From Syntrophomonadaceae bacterium (GTDB lineage Bacteria; Bacillota; Dethiobacteria; DTU022): a DNA stretch of 18,999 nucleotides. Below the pieces are notes generated by a model. It saw only the letters and a program-made list of their open reading frames with translations. It did no database searches and had not been told where the DNA came from. The stretch covers positions 1-18,999 of the forward strand of contig SLBE01000216.1 in NCBI GenBank assembly GCA_007126465.1, in the 5' to 3' direction. The position numbers were made by a program, and so were the translations under genes. Shown here in pieces: positions 1 to 7,765 of this stretch (positions are counted from its first letter, which is position 1; each line of letters opens with the position of its first letter).

Positions 1-698
1 TTATCTGTATCAGGGGCATATTCGAGAGAGTACTTAACTTCTTTAATGTTTCCAAAACGAAGTTTTTCCTGTTGGATTTCCACACTGCCGTCGGAAAAGA
101 AAAGTTCAAACTTGTACTTGTCCGGGCAGTCTTCATTGACAATTAAGGAACCATCACGATCAACGATGGCTACGGGGTTGGATATTAATTTGCCCGTTTC
201 TTTGCACAGCTCTTCCAGGGGACTGCCATTAAGGGCCAGATCCATCAATTTTTTATGGGCCTGTTCAAGTTTTTGCAGGATCTTATTCTGTTTATTAAAA
301 ACTACTCCCAGGATGGGAGCAATAATTTCGGAAAAGGATAAATCATAAGGAACTTCAAGCAGGGGCATATTATATTGATCAGCGCTATCTATAATCTGTT
401 TGGGAATCTCGTCCAGAAATCGTTTGGTTTTTATTGCCAGGCCAGCGCTTTCAGCCTGGCTCATGCGGGGAATCAGGGTTTCCATTAATTCGGGGTATTC
501 ACGGAAAGAATAACCAGTTGTCAACAAAAATTCTCCATCGATAAGCCAATCCATTATGTCCGGGACTTCAATAACATTGACAAGCTTAATGACCCGGTCT
601 AAACCTTCACCCCCACCTACCACTTCCAGGCGGTTTACAACATCAAGTGACAGGGCTTCTTTGACAGTTATGCCATATTGTTTTCGGATTGAAGACAC
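1..698 (-). CDS. PucR-family transcriptional regulator, N-terminal part (cut by window edge)
   Basis: Reverse-strand ORF open to the window edge, giving 232 visible residues. The N-terminus reads (V/M)SSIRKQYGITVKEALSL and continues with LVNVIEVPDIMDWL and GEFLLTTGYSF, the hallmark of the PucR N-terminal domain (residues about 8-125). A GAF-like linker region follows from about residue 140. The C-terminal helix-turn-helix expected in this family lies outside the window. Start: GTG at 698, because an in-frame TGA lies three codons upstream and no other usable start fits the family N-terminus; an AAAGGA lies very close upstream. PucR proteins are usually activators of purine or other nitrogen-compound catabolism. 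It is divergent from the fdrA/hydroxylase operon, so it probably controls that operon (inference). Family assignment is firm; the ligand is unknown. Confidence 0.88.
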   Translation of the reverse strand, partial: MSSIRKQYGITVKEALSLDVVNRLEVVGGGEGLDRVIKLVNVIEVPDIMDWLIDGEFLLTTGYSFREYPELMETLIPRMSQAESAGLAIKTKRFLDEIPKQIIDSADQYNMPLLEVPYDLSFSEIIAPILGVVFNKQNKILQKLEQAHKKLMDLALNGSPLEELCKETGKLISNPVAIVDRDGSLIVNEDCPDKYKFELFFSDGSVEIQQEKLRFGNIKEVKYSLEYAPDTD

Positions 699-720
699 TT
701 CCTTTCAGGCGGATGAATAA

Positions 721-750
721 ATAATACCAGAATAAGGTTATAACCGTCAA
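721..750 (-). promoter_or_regulatory. Sigma-A promoter for the PucR-family regulator
   Basis: On the reverse strand TTGACG (745-750) is followed after 18 bases by TATTAT (721-726), placed about 20 bases upstream of the GTG start. Both boxes are close to consensus. Confidence 0.6.
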
Positions 751-823
751 TCAAATTGTAGTAAATATACAAAGATAGTGGTTCGATTTATTATTACAAT
801 CTAAAGGAATAAGAGGAGTTACG

Positions 824-867
824 TATAATTTTTAGAAATATGCAAATTAGGTTAAATTCGATATAAT
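824..867 (+). promoter_or_regulatory. Candidate promoter region of the fdrA/hydroxylase operon (weak -35)
   Basis: Two TATAAT boxes are present (824-829 and 862-867) but neither has a good TTGACA at 16-18 bases upstream. A perfect -10 without a -35 would suit a promoter that needs an activator such as the divergent PucR protein. This is inference; no operator repeat was identified. Confidence 0.35.
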
Positions 868-887
868 ATAAGTAAAGGTAAATCATG

Positions 888-905
888 AAAGGAGGTAATG
901 ATGTG
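888..905 (+). promoter_or_regulatory. Ribosome binding site that decides the fdrA-like start
   Basis: AAAGGAGGT at 888-896 lies 6 bases before an in-frame GTG at 903. The longer reading frame has an ATG at 885, but that codon sits immediately before and would translate the ribosome binding site itself, so GTG 903 is the better start. Confidence 0.75.
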
Positions 906-2453
906 TTTGTAAAAAGCTATATAGCACACAACACATTTCGTGACTCCGTCTACCTGATGAGACTTTCTAATACAGTCAGGGGTTTTGACGGGGTAGAAGA
1001 AGCAGAAGTAATTATCGGCACTGATCATAATAAGAAGTTTCTTCGCTCCGGGGGGCTATGGACTGATGAAATTGAAAAAGAGGCCGGAGCCAATGATTTG
1101 ATTATTGCAGTAAGGGCAGAAAACGAGGAAAAAGCGGACAAGGCAATCCAGGACGCACTTGATGAACTAAACAAGTCTGTTGAGAGGGATAACCTGCAGG
1201 GTGATTTTATTCCCCGCACTTTTGAAACTGCCCTGCAAAATTTTTCCGGGGCAAACCTGGCCTTACTTTCAATTCCGGGACGTTATGTCAAGCGTGAGGC
1301 CGACAAGATTCTTGATTCAGGCCTGCACCTGATGATATTCAGTGATAACGTTACCCTGGAAGATGAAGTAGAACTGAAGAAAAAAGCCCTGGAAAAAGAT
1401 TTGCTGGTAATGGGCCCCGACTGCGGCACGGCAATTATCAATGGAACACCCCTTGCCTTTGCCAATGAAATCAAGCAGGGCAAAATCGGGGTAGTTGCTG
1501 CAGCAGGCACCGGTTTGCAGGAGGTTTCAAGTTTGATCGGCACCCTTGGTGAGGGAATCAGCCAGGGCATCGGAACCGGCGGCCGCGATATTAAAGATGA
1601 AGTTGGCGGTATCACCATGATCCAGGGTTTGAAAGCGCTGATTAATGATGATAATACCGAGGTAATCGTGGTTGTTTCCAAGCCGCCTGACAGCACAGTG
1701 ACAGAAAAAGTCCTGAAAGAAGCAAAGGAGAGCAAAAAGCCGGTTGTGATAAATTTCCTGGGCGGCAAGCTGGACCAGGTCAGCGATGCAGGCTGCGAAC
1801 CGGCTGCAACTTTAAAGGAAGCAGCGTATAAAGCTGTTAACCTGGCCAGGGGTAAAAGTGCAGCGAGCGATGAGAGTGAAATGAAAGTTGACCGGGCAAT
1901 GCTTGCCGAAGAAAAAGACAAGCTGAAAAATGGCCAAAAGTATTTGAGAGCTCTTTATTCAGGAGGAACTCTTGCTTACGAAACCATGATTTTGTTAAAT
2001 GGCAAGGTGAGCCCCGTATATACAAATTTAAGCTTTAAAAATGCTGAAGCCCTGGAAGACGTTTACAAGAGCAAGGCTCACACAGTAATCGATTTTGGCG
2101 AAGATGAATTTACGCAGGGTAGGCTGCACCCGATGATCGATCCCTCACTGCGTAACAGCCGTATTGTTGAAGAAGCAAAGGATCCCGAAACAGCAGTAAT
2201 CATGCTTGACCTGGTTCTCGGCTATAACGCCCATCCCGATCCGGCCGGTTCGGCCCTTGAAGCTATCAAGGAAGCCAGGGAAGCAGCCGAAAAAGACGGC
2301 CGTAAAATTAGCTTTGTAACAACAGTTTGCGGTACTGATGAAGATATTCAAAACCGCAGTGAACAAGTGGATAAACTTAAAAAAGAAGGTATTATAGTTT
2401 TACCCAGCAATGCAGATGCGGCAGCTTTTGTTGCAGCATTGCTGGCGGATTAA
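903..2453 (+). CDS. fdrA: FdrA-like protein (SucCD-like fold; AllF homologue, possible carbamoyltransferase subunit)
   Basis: 516 residues from GTG 903. It resembles FdrA, an acyl-CoA synthetase/succinyl-CoA ligase-like protein. An N-terminal ferredoxin-like region (about 1-110) is followed by a SucD-like nucleotide-binding part with SIPGRY (~122), MGPDCGTAI (~169) and GTGGRDI (~224). A SucC-like C-terminal part has YSGGTLAYE (~352), HPMIDPS (~408) and TTVCGTDED (~476). The GHAGA phosphohistidine motif of true succinyl-CoA synthetases is not seen; GTGGRDI occupies the equivalent place. In E. coli, FdrA (AllF) acts with YlbE (AllG) and YlbF (AllH) as oxamate carbamoyltransferase in anaerobic allantoin use. 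Here it heads an operon with a DUF1116 (AllG-like) gene and a Mo hydroxylase, but no AllH is visible, so the exact substrate is open. Confidence 0.88.
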   Translation: MFVKSYIAHNTFRDSVYLMRLSNTVRGFDGVEEAEVIIGTDHNKKFLRSGGLWTDEIEKEAGANDLIIAVRAENEEKADKAIQDALDELNKSVERDNLQGDFIPRTFETALQNFSGANLALLSIPGRYVKREADKILDSGLHLMIFSDNVTLEDEVELKKKALEKDLLVMGPDCGTAIINGTPLAFANEIKQGKIGVVAAAGTGLQEVSSLIGTLGEGISQGIGTGGRDIKDEVGGITMIQGLKALINDDNTEVIVVVSKPPDSTVTEKVLKEAKESKKPVVINFLGGKLDQVSDAGCEPAATLKEAAYKAVNLARGKSAASDESEMKVDRAMLAEEKDKLKNGQKYLRALYSGGTLAYETMILLNGKVSPVYTNLSFKNAEALEDVYKSKAHTVIDFGEDEFTQGRLHPMIDPSLRNSRIVEEAKDPETAVIMLDLVLGYNAHPDPAGSALEAIKEAREAAEKDGRKISFVTTVCGTDEDIQNRSEQVDKLKKEGIIVLPSNADAAAFVAALLAD

Positions 2454-2474
2454 TTACGAGGGAGGTTTTGACTA

Positions 2475-2636
2475 ATGGAAAACCTTTTTAATAGCGAACT
2501 AAAGGTGATAAATATGGGTCTGGAAGAGTTTGCAGAAACCCTGAAAGAACGGGGCACACAGGTTATTCACGTGCGCTGGCAGCCGCCGGCCATGGGTGAC
2601 GATAACCTGCTGAGCCTATTGGATAAACTAAAATAA
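2475..2636 (+). CDS. Small FdrA-associated protein (53 aa)
   Basis: A 53-residue ORF starting at ATG 2475, with GGGAGG 9 bases upstream, fitting exactly between the fdrA-like gene (21-base gap) and the DUF1116 gene (20-base gap). It contains VINMGLEEFAETLKERG and QVIHVRWQPPAMGD. From memory, a segment of the pattern 'INxGLxxFAxxLxxQGxxVxHVxWxPPA' recurs in fdrA/DUF1116 loci, sometimes annotated as an 'fdrA domain protein'; I cannot confirm that here. No signal peptide, membrane segment or cysteine is present. It is likely a small subunit or connecting segment of an FdrA-DUF1116 complex (inference). The tight fit, start and ribosome binding site make it very likely a real gene. Confidence 0.8.
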   Translation: MENLFNSELKVINMGLEEFAETLKERGTQVIHVRWQPPAMGDDNLLSLLDKLK

Positions 2637-2656
2637 CCACGGAGGTGCTTTTGTAA

Positions 2657-3958
2657 ATGAGTAAGATAGACCAGGCAAATCAGGAAGCTGTCAAGAAGAT
2701 GATGATGTCAAGACCGGTATGGGTTGATATCGGCAGGGCAAAAGATGTTATTCCAGGGATGAAAGACAACCTGTTTCTTCATGCCGGACCGCCCATTACC
2801 TGGGACCGTATGAGCGGCCCCCTGAAAGGGGCAATCATCGGTGGGTTAATCTATGAGGGAAAGGCAAAAAATGCAGAAGAAGCTGAAAAGATTGCCGAGT
2901 CAGGAGAAATTGAATTTTCGCCCTGCCATCATTACAATGCAGTCGGACCGATGGCCGGGGTAACTACGCCCTCGCAGATGGTCTTTATCATAGAAGACGA
3001 AGAATGGGGCGGAAATACCTACTCCAACATGAATGAAGGTTACGGTAAAGTCCTGCGTTACGGAGCGTACGACGATGAAGTCTTAAACCGCCTGCGCTGG
3101 CTTGATGAGGTATATGCACCCTGCCTGAAGGAAGCAGTTAAGCTTGCTAAAGGTGTAGATATGAAGTCAATTATTGCCCAGGCCCTGCACATGGGCGACG
3201 ACGCCCATAACCGTAACAGGGCAACAACTTCACTATTTATTCGCACTATCGCTCCTTTTATTGTCGAAACTGATTTTGGCAAAGAAACAGATTATGACGC
3301 ACCCCGCCTTGATCTGTCAAACGTTTCGGAATACTTTAAAGGGAATAAAGCATCAGTTGCTGCGGAAGTGCTTGCTTTTATGCACAGCAATGATCTTACT
3401 TCACTTAATGCTATTATGGCTGCCTGCAAAAGTATGGCCCTGGCAGCACATGGTATTGAAAACTCGACCATGGTAACTACCATGGCCCGCAATGGCACCG
3501 ATTTCGGAATCAGGTTAAGCAGCACAGGAGACAAATGGTTTACCGCTCCGGCAAACGTCCCTGACGGACTCTTCTTCTCAGGCTTTAAGTCTTCCGATGC
3601 CAACCGGGATATCGGCGACAGTGTAATTACCGAAACAGTAGGGGTTGGCGGTTTTGCCATGGCTGCCGCACCGGCAATTGTTAATTTCATCGGTGGAAGC
3701 CCTGCCGATGCATTTGATGCAACCAATGAAATGTATGAAATCACCATAGCAGAAAACAATAACTTTAATATCCCGGCTATGGACTTTAAAGGCACACCAA
3801 CCGGTATCGATGTTCGCAAGGTTGTAGAGAAAAATATCGTTCCGCGGATTAACACCGGTATAGCTCATAAGGAAGCCGGAATTGGACAGGTCGGCGCAGG
3901 TATCGTTAAGCCGCCGATGGAAATGTTTATTGATGCTCTGAAAGAGCTGGCTAAATAA
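2657..3958 (+). CDS. DUF1116 family protein (YlbE/AllG homologue)
   Basis: 433 residues, ATG 2657 preceded by GGAGGTG. The N-terminal LFLHAGPPITWDRMSGPLKGA (about residues 39-59) and SPCHHYNAVGPMAGVTTPSQ (from about 92) are DUF1116 family signatures. The internal KPPMEMF near the C-terminus is also typical. Length is close to that of E. coli YlbE. In E. coli the protein (AllG) is one of three subunits of oxamate carbamoyltransferase with FdrA (AllF) and AllH. The same gene order fdrA - DUF1116 is kept here. It is a soluble protein with no transmembrane segments. Whether it transfers a carbamoyl group to oxamate, or acts on another ureido compound released by purine ring opening, cannot be read from the sequence. 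Confidence 0.87.
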   Translation: MSKIDQANQEAVKKMMMSRPVWVDIGRAKDVIPGMKDNLFLHAGPPITWDRMSGPLKGAIIGGLIYEGKAKNAEEAEKIAESGEIEFSPCHHYNAVGPMAGVTTPSQMVFIIEDEEWGGNTYSNMNEGYGKVLRYGAYDDEVLNRLRWLDEVYAPCLKEAVKLAKGVDMKSIIAQALHMGDDAHNRNRATTSLFIRTIAPFIVETDFGKETDYDAPRLDLSNVSEYFKGNKASVAAEVLAFMHSNDLTSLNAIMAACKSMALAAHGIENSTMVTTMARNGTDFGIRLSSTGDKWFTAPANVPDGLFFSGFKSSDANRDIGDSVITETVGVGGFAMAAAPAIVNFIGGSPADAFDATNEMYEITIAENNNFNIPAMDFKGTPTGIDVRKVVEKNIVPRINTGIAHKEAGIGQVGAGIVKPPMEMFIDALKELAK

Positions 3959-4001
3959 TAGCGATAAGGAGCATATTTAACTTTTAAGATGGAGGTGAAC
4001 C

Positions 4002-4838
4002 ATGAAGATGCTGTCATATGATTACGTTAAATGCACCGGTTTAAGCGAAGCAGTTGATATACTTGCTAAAGAAGAACAGGCTTATCCTTATGCCGGTGGA
4101 ACTGATTTGATGGTTGGAATGCGTGGTGGCAAATTCGCGCCAAAAAAACTGGTTGATGTAAAAGATTTGCCCGAACTTAATGTCTTTGAAGAAAATGATC
4201 AAGGCATAATTATTGGGGCTGCCATTACCTTAAACCAGATTGCATGTGACGATTCAATTGTTAAGAATATTCCTATCCTGGCAGAAGGCAGTCACAGTGT
4301 AGGTGGTTATACCATTCGCAACAGGGCCACTCTCGCCGGTAATATATGCAATGCTTCGCCTGCCGCAGATACTGCAGCACCGCTCTATACCCTGGAGGCA
4401 TTAATTAATATTGCCGGTCCTGATGGAAATCGGTCTTTACCGGTGGAAGAATTTTTTACCGGACCCGGTCAGACTGCGCTAAAAAAGGGCGAACTGGTCC
4501 AGTCAATTGTAATACCCAGACCATTTCCTGCAGGTAAAGGGGTTTACTCTAAAGCTTCACGTACCGGATCAGTAGACCTCGCTACAGTTGGAGTTGCGGT
4601 GCAAAACTGGGGTGAACACGTGAAAATTGCTGTAGGAGCAGTAGCCGCCACCCCTGTCAGGGCACTTTCTGTTGAAAAAGCAATAAATGAAAAGGGCGAG
4701 AAAAGCTCGGCCGAAGCAGCAAAGCTTGTTCATAATGATATCGCTCCAATTACTGATATACGTGGCTCCCGTGAGTACCGTTATCACATGGTTGAGGTTC
4801 TGGTCCGGCGCGGGCTTGAACAGACAATGGGGGTGTGA
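4002..4838 (+). CDS. Molybdenum hydroxylase FAD-binding subunit (XdhB/CoxM-like)
   Basis: 278 residues, ATG 4002 preceded by GGAGGTG. The FAD-binding motif YPYAGGTDLMVGMRGG lies near residues 27-42. The second FAD loop, TIRNRATLAGNICNASPAAD, is near residues 103-122. A C-terminal CO-dehydrogenase flavoprotein domain follows (SVDLATVGVA, VGAVAATPVRA). Length is normal for the medium subunit of xanthine dehydrogenase-type enzymes. It passes electrons from the [2Fe-2S] subunit to NAD or another acceptor. It is the first of three adjacent subunit genes (FAD - FeS - Mo) and ends two bases before the next start. Confidence 0.93.
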   Translation: MKMLSYDYVKCTGLSEAVDILAKEEQAYPYAGGTDLMVGMRGGKFAPKKLVDVKDLPELNVFEENDQGIIIGAAITLNQIACDDSIVKNIPILAEGSHSVGGYTIRNRATLAGNICNASPAADTAAPLYTLEALINIAGPDGNRSLPVEEFFTGPGQTALKKGELVQSIVIPRPFPAGKGVYSKASRTGSVDLATVGVAVQNWGEHVKIAVGAVAATPVRALSVEKAINEKGEKSSAEAAKLVHNDIAPITDIRGSREYRYHMVEVLVRRGLEQTMGV

Positions 4839-4840
4839 AA

Positions 4841-5308
4841 ATGAGTGATAAAATAAAAATTAAATTTACAGTTAACGGAGATAGTGAAGAAAGAGAAGCT
4901 GTTGTAGGAGAAACCCTGCTCAAGTTTATCAGGGACGAGCTTAACCTGACAGGTACTAAGTCAGGTTGTGAGATCGGTGAATGTGGAGCCTGTACAGTTT
5001 TGCTCGATGGCAAGCCGGTTAACTCCTGCCTGGTTTTAGCAGTTGAATTGGATGGAAAAGAACTATTGACGATAGAAGGGTTATCTAAAAACGGTGAACT
5101 TGATCGCCTGCAGCAGGCTTTTATTGATCATGCTGCCTTCCAGTGTGGATACTGCACACCCGGTATGATTATGGCGGCCAGATCCCTGCTTGAAAGAAAC
5201 CCTAATCCTAACGATAGCGAGATTAACAAAGCTTTAAGCGGTAATCTATGCCGCTGTGGCGCCTATCAGGAAATCAGGGATGCTGTTAAAGATTCCGCCA
5301 GTAAGTAA
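4841..5308 (+). CDS. Molybdenum hydroxylase [2Fe-2S] subunit (XdhC/CoxS-like)
   Basis: 155 residues from ATG 4841, chosen over an in-frame GTG at 4835 because GGGGGTG (4829-4835) is then correctly spaced. The plant-type [2Fe-2S] motif CEIGECGAC with a fourth Cys near residue 63 is in the N-terminal half. The second cluster motif CGYCTPGM with CRC near residue 138 is in the C-terminal helical domain. It carries electrons from the Mo centre to FAD. It is intact, of standard length for the small subunit, and located between the FAD and Mo subunit genes. Confidence 0.95.
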   Translation: MSDKIKIKFTVNGDSEEREAVVGETLLKFIRDELNLTGTKSGCEIGECGACTVLLDGKPVNSCLVLAVELDGKELLTIEGLSKNGELDRLQQAFIDHAAFQCGYCTPGMIMAARSLLERNPNPNDSEINKALSGNLCRCGAYQEIRDAVKDSASK

Positions 5309-5329
5309 GTAGGAAAGGAGGATAAGAAA

Positions 5330-7639
5330 ATGTCAGACCTGAAAACAGTAGGAACTACTGTGCCGCGCAAGGATGCAATGGAAAAAGTGACCGGAGCGGC
5401 CGAATTTATTGAAGACCGCTATATGGGACCAATGCTTTACGCGAAAATGAAAAAAAGCACTGTGGCTCACGGAAAAATAGTAAGAATTGATACGGATAAA
5501 GCAGAAAAACACCCAGGTGTAAAAGCAGTTTTAACCGGGAAAGACTACCCCAACATGATTGGACTCTACCTGATTGACAGAACCTTTTTAGCTGTCGATA
5601 AGGTTCGCTTTTGGGGTGAACCCGTTGCTGTAGTCGCCGCCACATCTGAAAAAGCTGCGGCTGAGGCAGTTGAATTAATTGAAGTTGAATATGAAGAACT
5701 GCCAGGCGTTTTCGACCCACGTGAAGGGATTAAACCTGATGCACCTATCATTCATGAAAACCTCGGTAATTATGAAATAGTTCCGATATTTTATCCAAAA
5801 CCCGGAACCAATATTGCCAACCACTTTAAAATTCGCAAAGGTGATATCGAAGAGGGTTTTGACCAAGCTGACCATGTCCTTGAGAAGGAATACTATGTAC
5901 CGCAGATGCAGCACGTGCCAATCGAAACCCACAAAGCAGCCGTTCAATGGAGCCCGGATGGTAAACTTACTGTCTGGAGCACTGCTCAATCCCCTAACGT
6001 GGTGCGTCAGCTTTTAGCAAAATCTTTGGATATACCGATGCACAAAATACGGGTTATTTCCAGCTATATCGGAGGAGGCTTTGGCTGCAAGGCAGGAGCT
6101 TCTATCGAAGGCTTGCTGGTTCCGATAGCACAGAAATACCCCGGCCATATCATCCGCATTGTTTTTGACAGGGAAGAGGATATGCAGGGCACTTTTACCC
6201 GGCAGGCCCTTTTTTCAAAACTAAGAACCGGATTTACCAAAGATGGCCGGATTACTGCATTGCAATATGAAATGATCTGGGACGGTGGGGCTTACACCGA
6301 ATATGGTGTTAATATTGTGCGTGCCGCCGGTTACAGTTCCACAGGAGCGTATGATATTCCCAACGTGAAAACTGATTCGTATTGTGTCTACACCAATAAT
6401 TCAATTGGCGGACCGGTACGCGGTTTTGGTATGTGTGAAATGCAGTGGGGAATAGAGCGCCAAATAGAAGAAGTAGCCAAACATCTGAACATGGATCCAC
6501 TTGAAGTCCGCCTGAAAAACGGTATGAAGCGGGGATCAACTACAGCATCCGGCCAGGTTGTTCATGATGTTGATTATGAAAAGTGCCTCAAGCTAGTAGC
6601 CGATAAAATCGGATGGGGCAAACAAGAAAGCGGCAAAGACGGAAAGCTGCGCGGTAAGGGTATTGCCGGCCTGGTTAAATGCCCTGCTCAACCCAGTAAT
6701 GCTGCGTCTTCAGCTATTATACGCATCAACGAAGACGGAACTGCGCACGTAATGGTTGGAGCCACCGAAATGGGACAGGGTATGCTTACGGCAATCAGCC
6801 AGATTGCCTCAGAAGCCCTGCATATACCCGTTGACAAGATTGATATCAAGGTTCCGGATACTGATTTTACGCCCTATGAATGGCAAAGTGTTGGTAGCAG
6901 GATAACCTATACCTGCGGGACATCTGTCAAGCGGGCCGCAGAAGATGCCCTGGGCCAAATCTACTGTATCGCTGCCAATTTACTCGAAGTGCCGCAGGAA
7001 GACTTAAGCTATGACGGTAAAAAAGTTTATTCGAACAAAGACCCCAACATAAAAGCAACCATCAGGGAAATCGCAGATAGCTGTAAGAAGTGCACAGGTG
7101 AAGGAATTGCCGGACCGATTATCGGCCGGGGTTCATTCGTCCCTACTAATATGACCAACCTCGATCCGGAAACCGGCCAGGGCAATCCAGGCCTGTTCTA
7201 CTGCTTTGGAGCAACGGGAGTCGAAGTAGAAATTGATCCGGAAACAGGGGTAGTTGAAATTCTCCAGCTGGCCAGCTCAATCGATGCCGGCAAAGCGATT
7301 AACCCGCAGCTTGCTACAGTTCAGCTGCATGGCGGCACAATTATGGGCCTTTCTACAGCGCTTTACGAAGAAGTTCGTTTTGACAAAGGTATTATGTTAA
7401 ACCGCAACTTCACTGATTATAAAATAGCAACATTTGACAATGTTCCACATATAGACAGCTTTATTGTTGAAACGCCTGAAACAAACGGCCCCTATGGTGC
7501 CCGCGGTATCGGGGAGCAGCCTATGATAGGTGTTGCTCCTGCAATTGCTAATGCTGTAAGTGATGCTCTTGGAGTTGAATTCAACTCCTTCCCGCTGACA
7601 CCTGAGAAAGTATGGAGAGCATTAAAAGATAAAAAATAA
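5330..7639 (+). CDS. Molybdenum hydroxylase large subunit, molybdopterin-binding (XdhA/CoxL-like)
   Basis: 769 residues, ATG 5330 after AAAGGAGG. Xanthine dehydrogenase-type order is seen: N-terminal a/b hammerhead (VPRKDAMEKVTGAAEF, GEPVAVVAA), then Mo-pterin motifs GGGFGCKAG (~249), VRGFGMCEMQ (~363), ATEMGQGM (~479) and GARGIGEQP (~724). The Glu of GIGE matches the catalytic base of the family and the Arg of VRGFG matches the substrate-orienting Arg of xanthine oxidoreductase. The CO-dehydrogenase Cys loop is absent, so it is not a CO dehydrogenase. With PucR, YqeB, YqeC and MocA nearby, a selenium-dependent hydroxylase for a purine or other N-heterocycle is the best inference; the exact substrate is not determinable. 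Confidence 0.92.
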   Translation: MSDLKTVGTTVPRKDAMEKVTGAAEFIEDRYMGPMLYAKMKKSTVAHGKIVRIDTDKAEKHPGVKAVLTGKDYPNMIGLYLIDRTFLAVDKVRFWGEPVAVVAATSEKAAAEAVELIEVEYEELPGVFDPREGIKPDAPIIHENLGNYEIVPIFYPKPGTNIANHFKIRKGDIEEGFDQADHVLEKEYYVPQMQHVPIETHKAAVQWSPDGKLTVWSTAQSPNVVRQLLAKSLDIPMHKIRVISSYIGGGFGCKAGASIEGLLVPIAQKYPGHIIRIVFDREEDMQGTFTRQALFSKLRTGFTKDGRITALQYEMIWDGGAYTEYGVNIVRAAGYSSTGAYDIPNVKTDSYCVYTNNSIGGPVRGFGMCEMQWGIERQIEEVAKHLNMDPLEVRLKNGMKRGSTTASGQVVHDVDYEKCLKLVADKIGWGKQESGKDGKLRGKGIAGLVKCPAQPSNAASSAIIRINEDGTAHVMVGATEMGQGMLTAISQIASEALHIPVDKIDIKVPDTDFTPYEWQSVGSRITYTCGTSVKRAAEDALGQIYCIAANLLEVPQEDLSYDGKKVYSNKDPNIKATIREIADSCKKCTGEGIAGPIIGRGSFVPTNMTNLDPETGQGNPGLFYCFGATGVEVEIDPETGVVEILQLASSIDAGKAINPQLATVQLHGGTIMGLSTALYEEVRFDKGIMLNRNFTDYKIATFDNVPHIDSFIVETPETNGPYGARGIGEQPMIGVAPAIANAVSDALGVEFNSFPLTPEKVWRALKDKK

Positions 7640-7641
7640 GC

Positions 7642-7701
7642 TTGAGCCGATCATTTCTGACAACAGGACCCTGCTTTCAATATTAAATCTGATCGGTTCA
7701 A
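7642..7701 (+). other. Imperfect inverted repeat, 12-bp arms, after the hydroxylase large subunit gene
   Basis: TTGAGCCGATCA (7642-7653) pairs with TGATCGGTTCAA (7690-7701), 12 pairs including one G-U, enclosing 36 bases that hold a small CAGG/CCTG stem. It begins two bases after the stop codon. No U-run follows, so it is not a standard intrinsic terminator; a 3'-end stabiliser, processing signal or protein site is possible. Confidence 0.6.
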
Positions 7702-7703
7702 TC

Positions 7704-7739
7704 CACCCCCATTCACCCTTTAAGCGGTGGATGGGGGTG
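7704..7739 (+). other. Strong GC-rich hairpin before yqeB
   Basis: CACCCCCATTCACC (7704-7717) pairs with GGTGGATGGGGGTG (7726-7739), 14 pairs with one G-U and an 8-base loop. It lies two bases after the preceding stem-loop and 26 bases before the yqeB start. No U-run follows. It may attenuate or insulate expression of the downstream maturation genes relative to the enzyme subunits. Confidence 0.6.
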
Positions 7740-7765
7740 TGAATTATAAAGGGAGCTGAATTGAT

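Noticed and set aside
46..348. 100-codon forward ORF at the left edge
   Set aside because: Lies antisense to the PucR-family gene, whose reverse-strand translation is clearly conserved.
1283..1921. 212-codon reverse-strand ORF across the fdrA-like gene
   Set aside because: Shadow of a strongly conserved forward gene; low-complexity Ser/Leu-rich translation and no ribosome binding site or family resemblance.
3292..3855. 187-codon reverse-strand ORF across the DUF1116 gene
   Set aside because: Antisense shadow; the forward frame has clear family motifs through the same bases.
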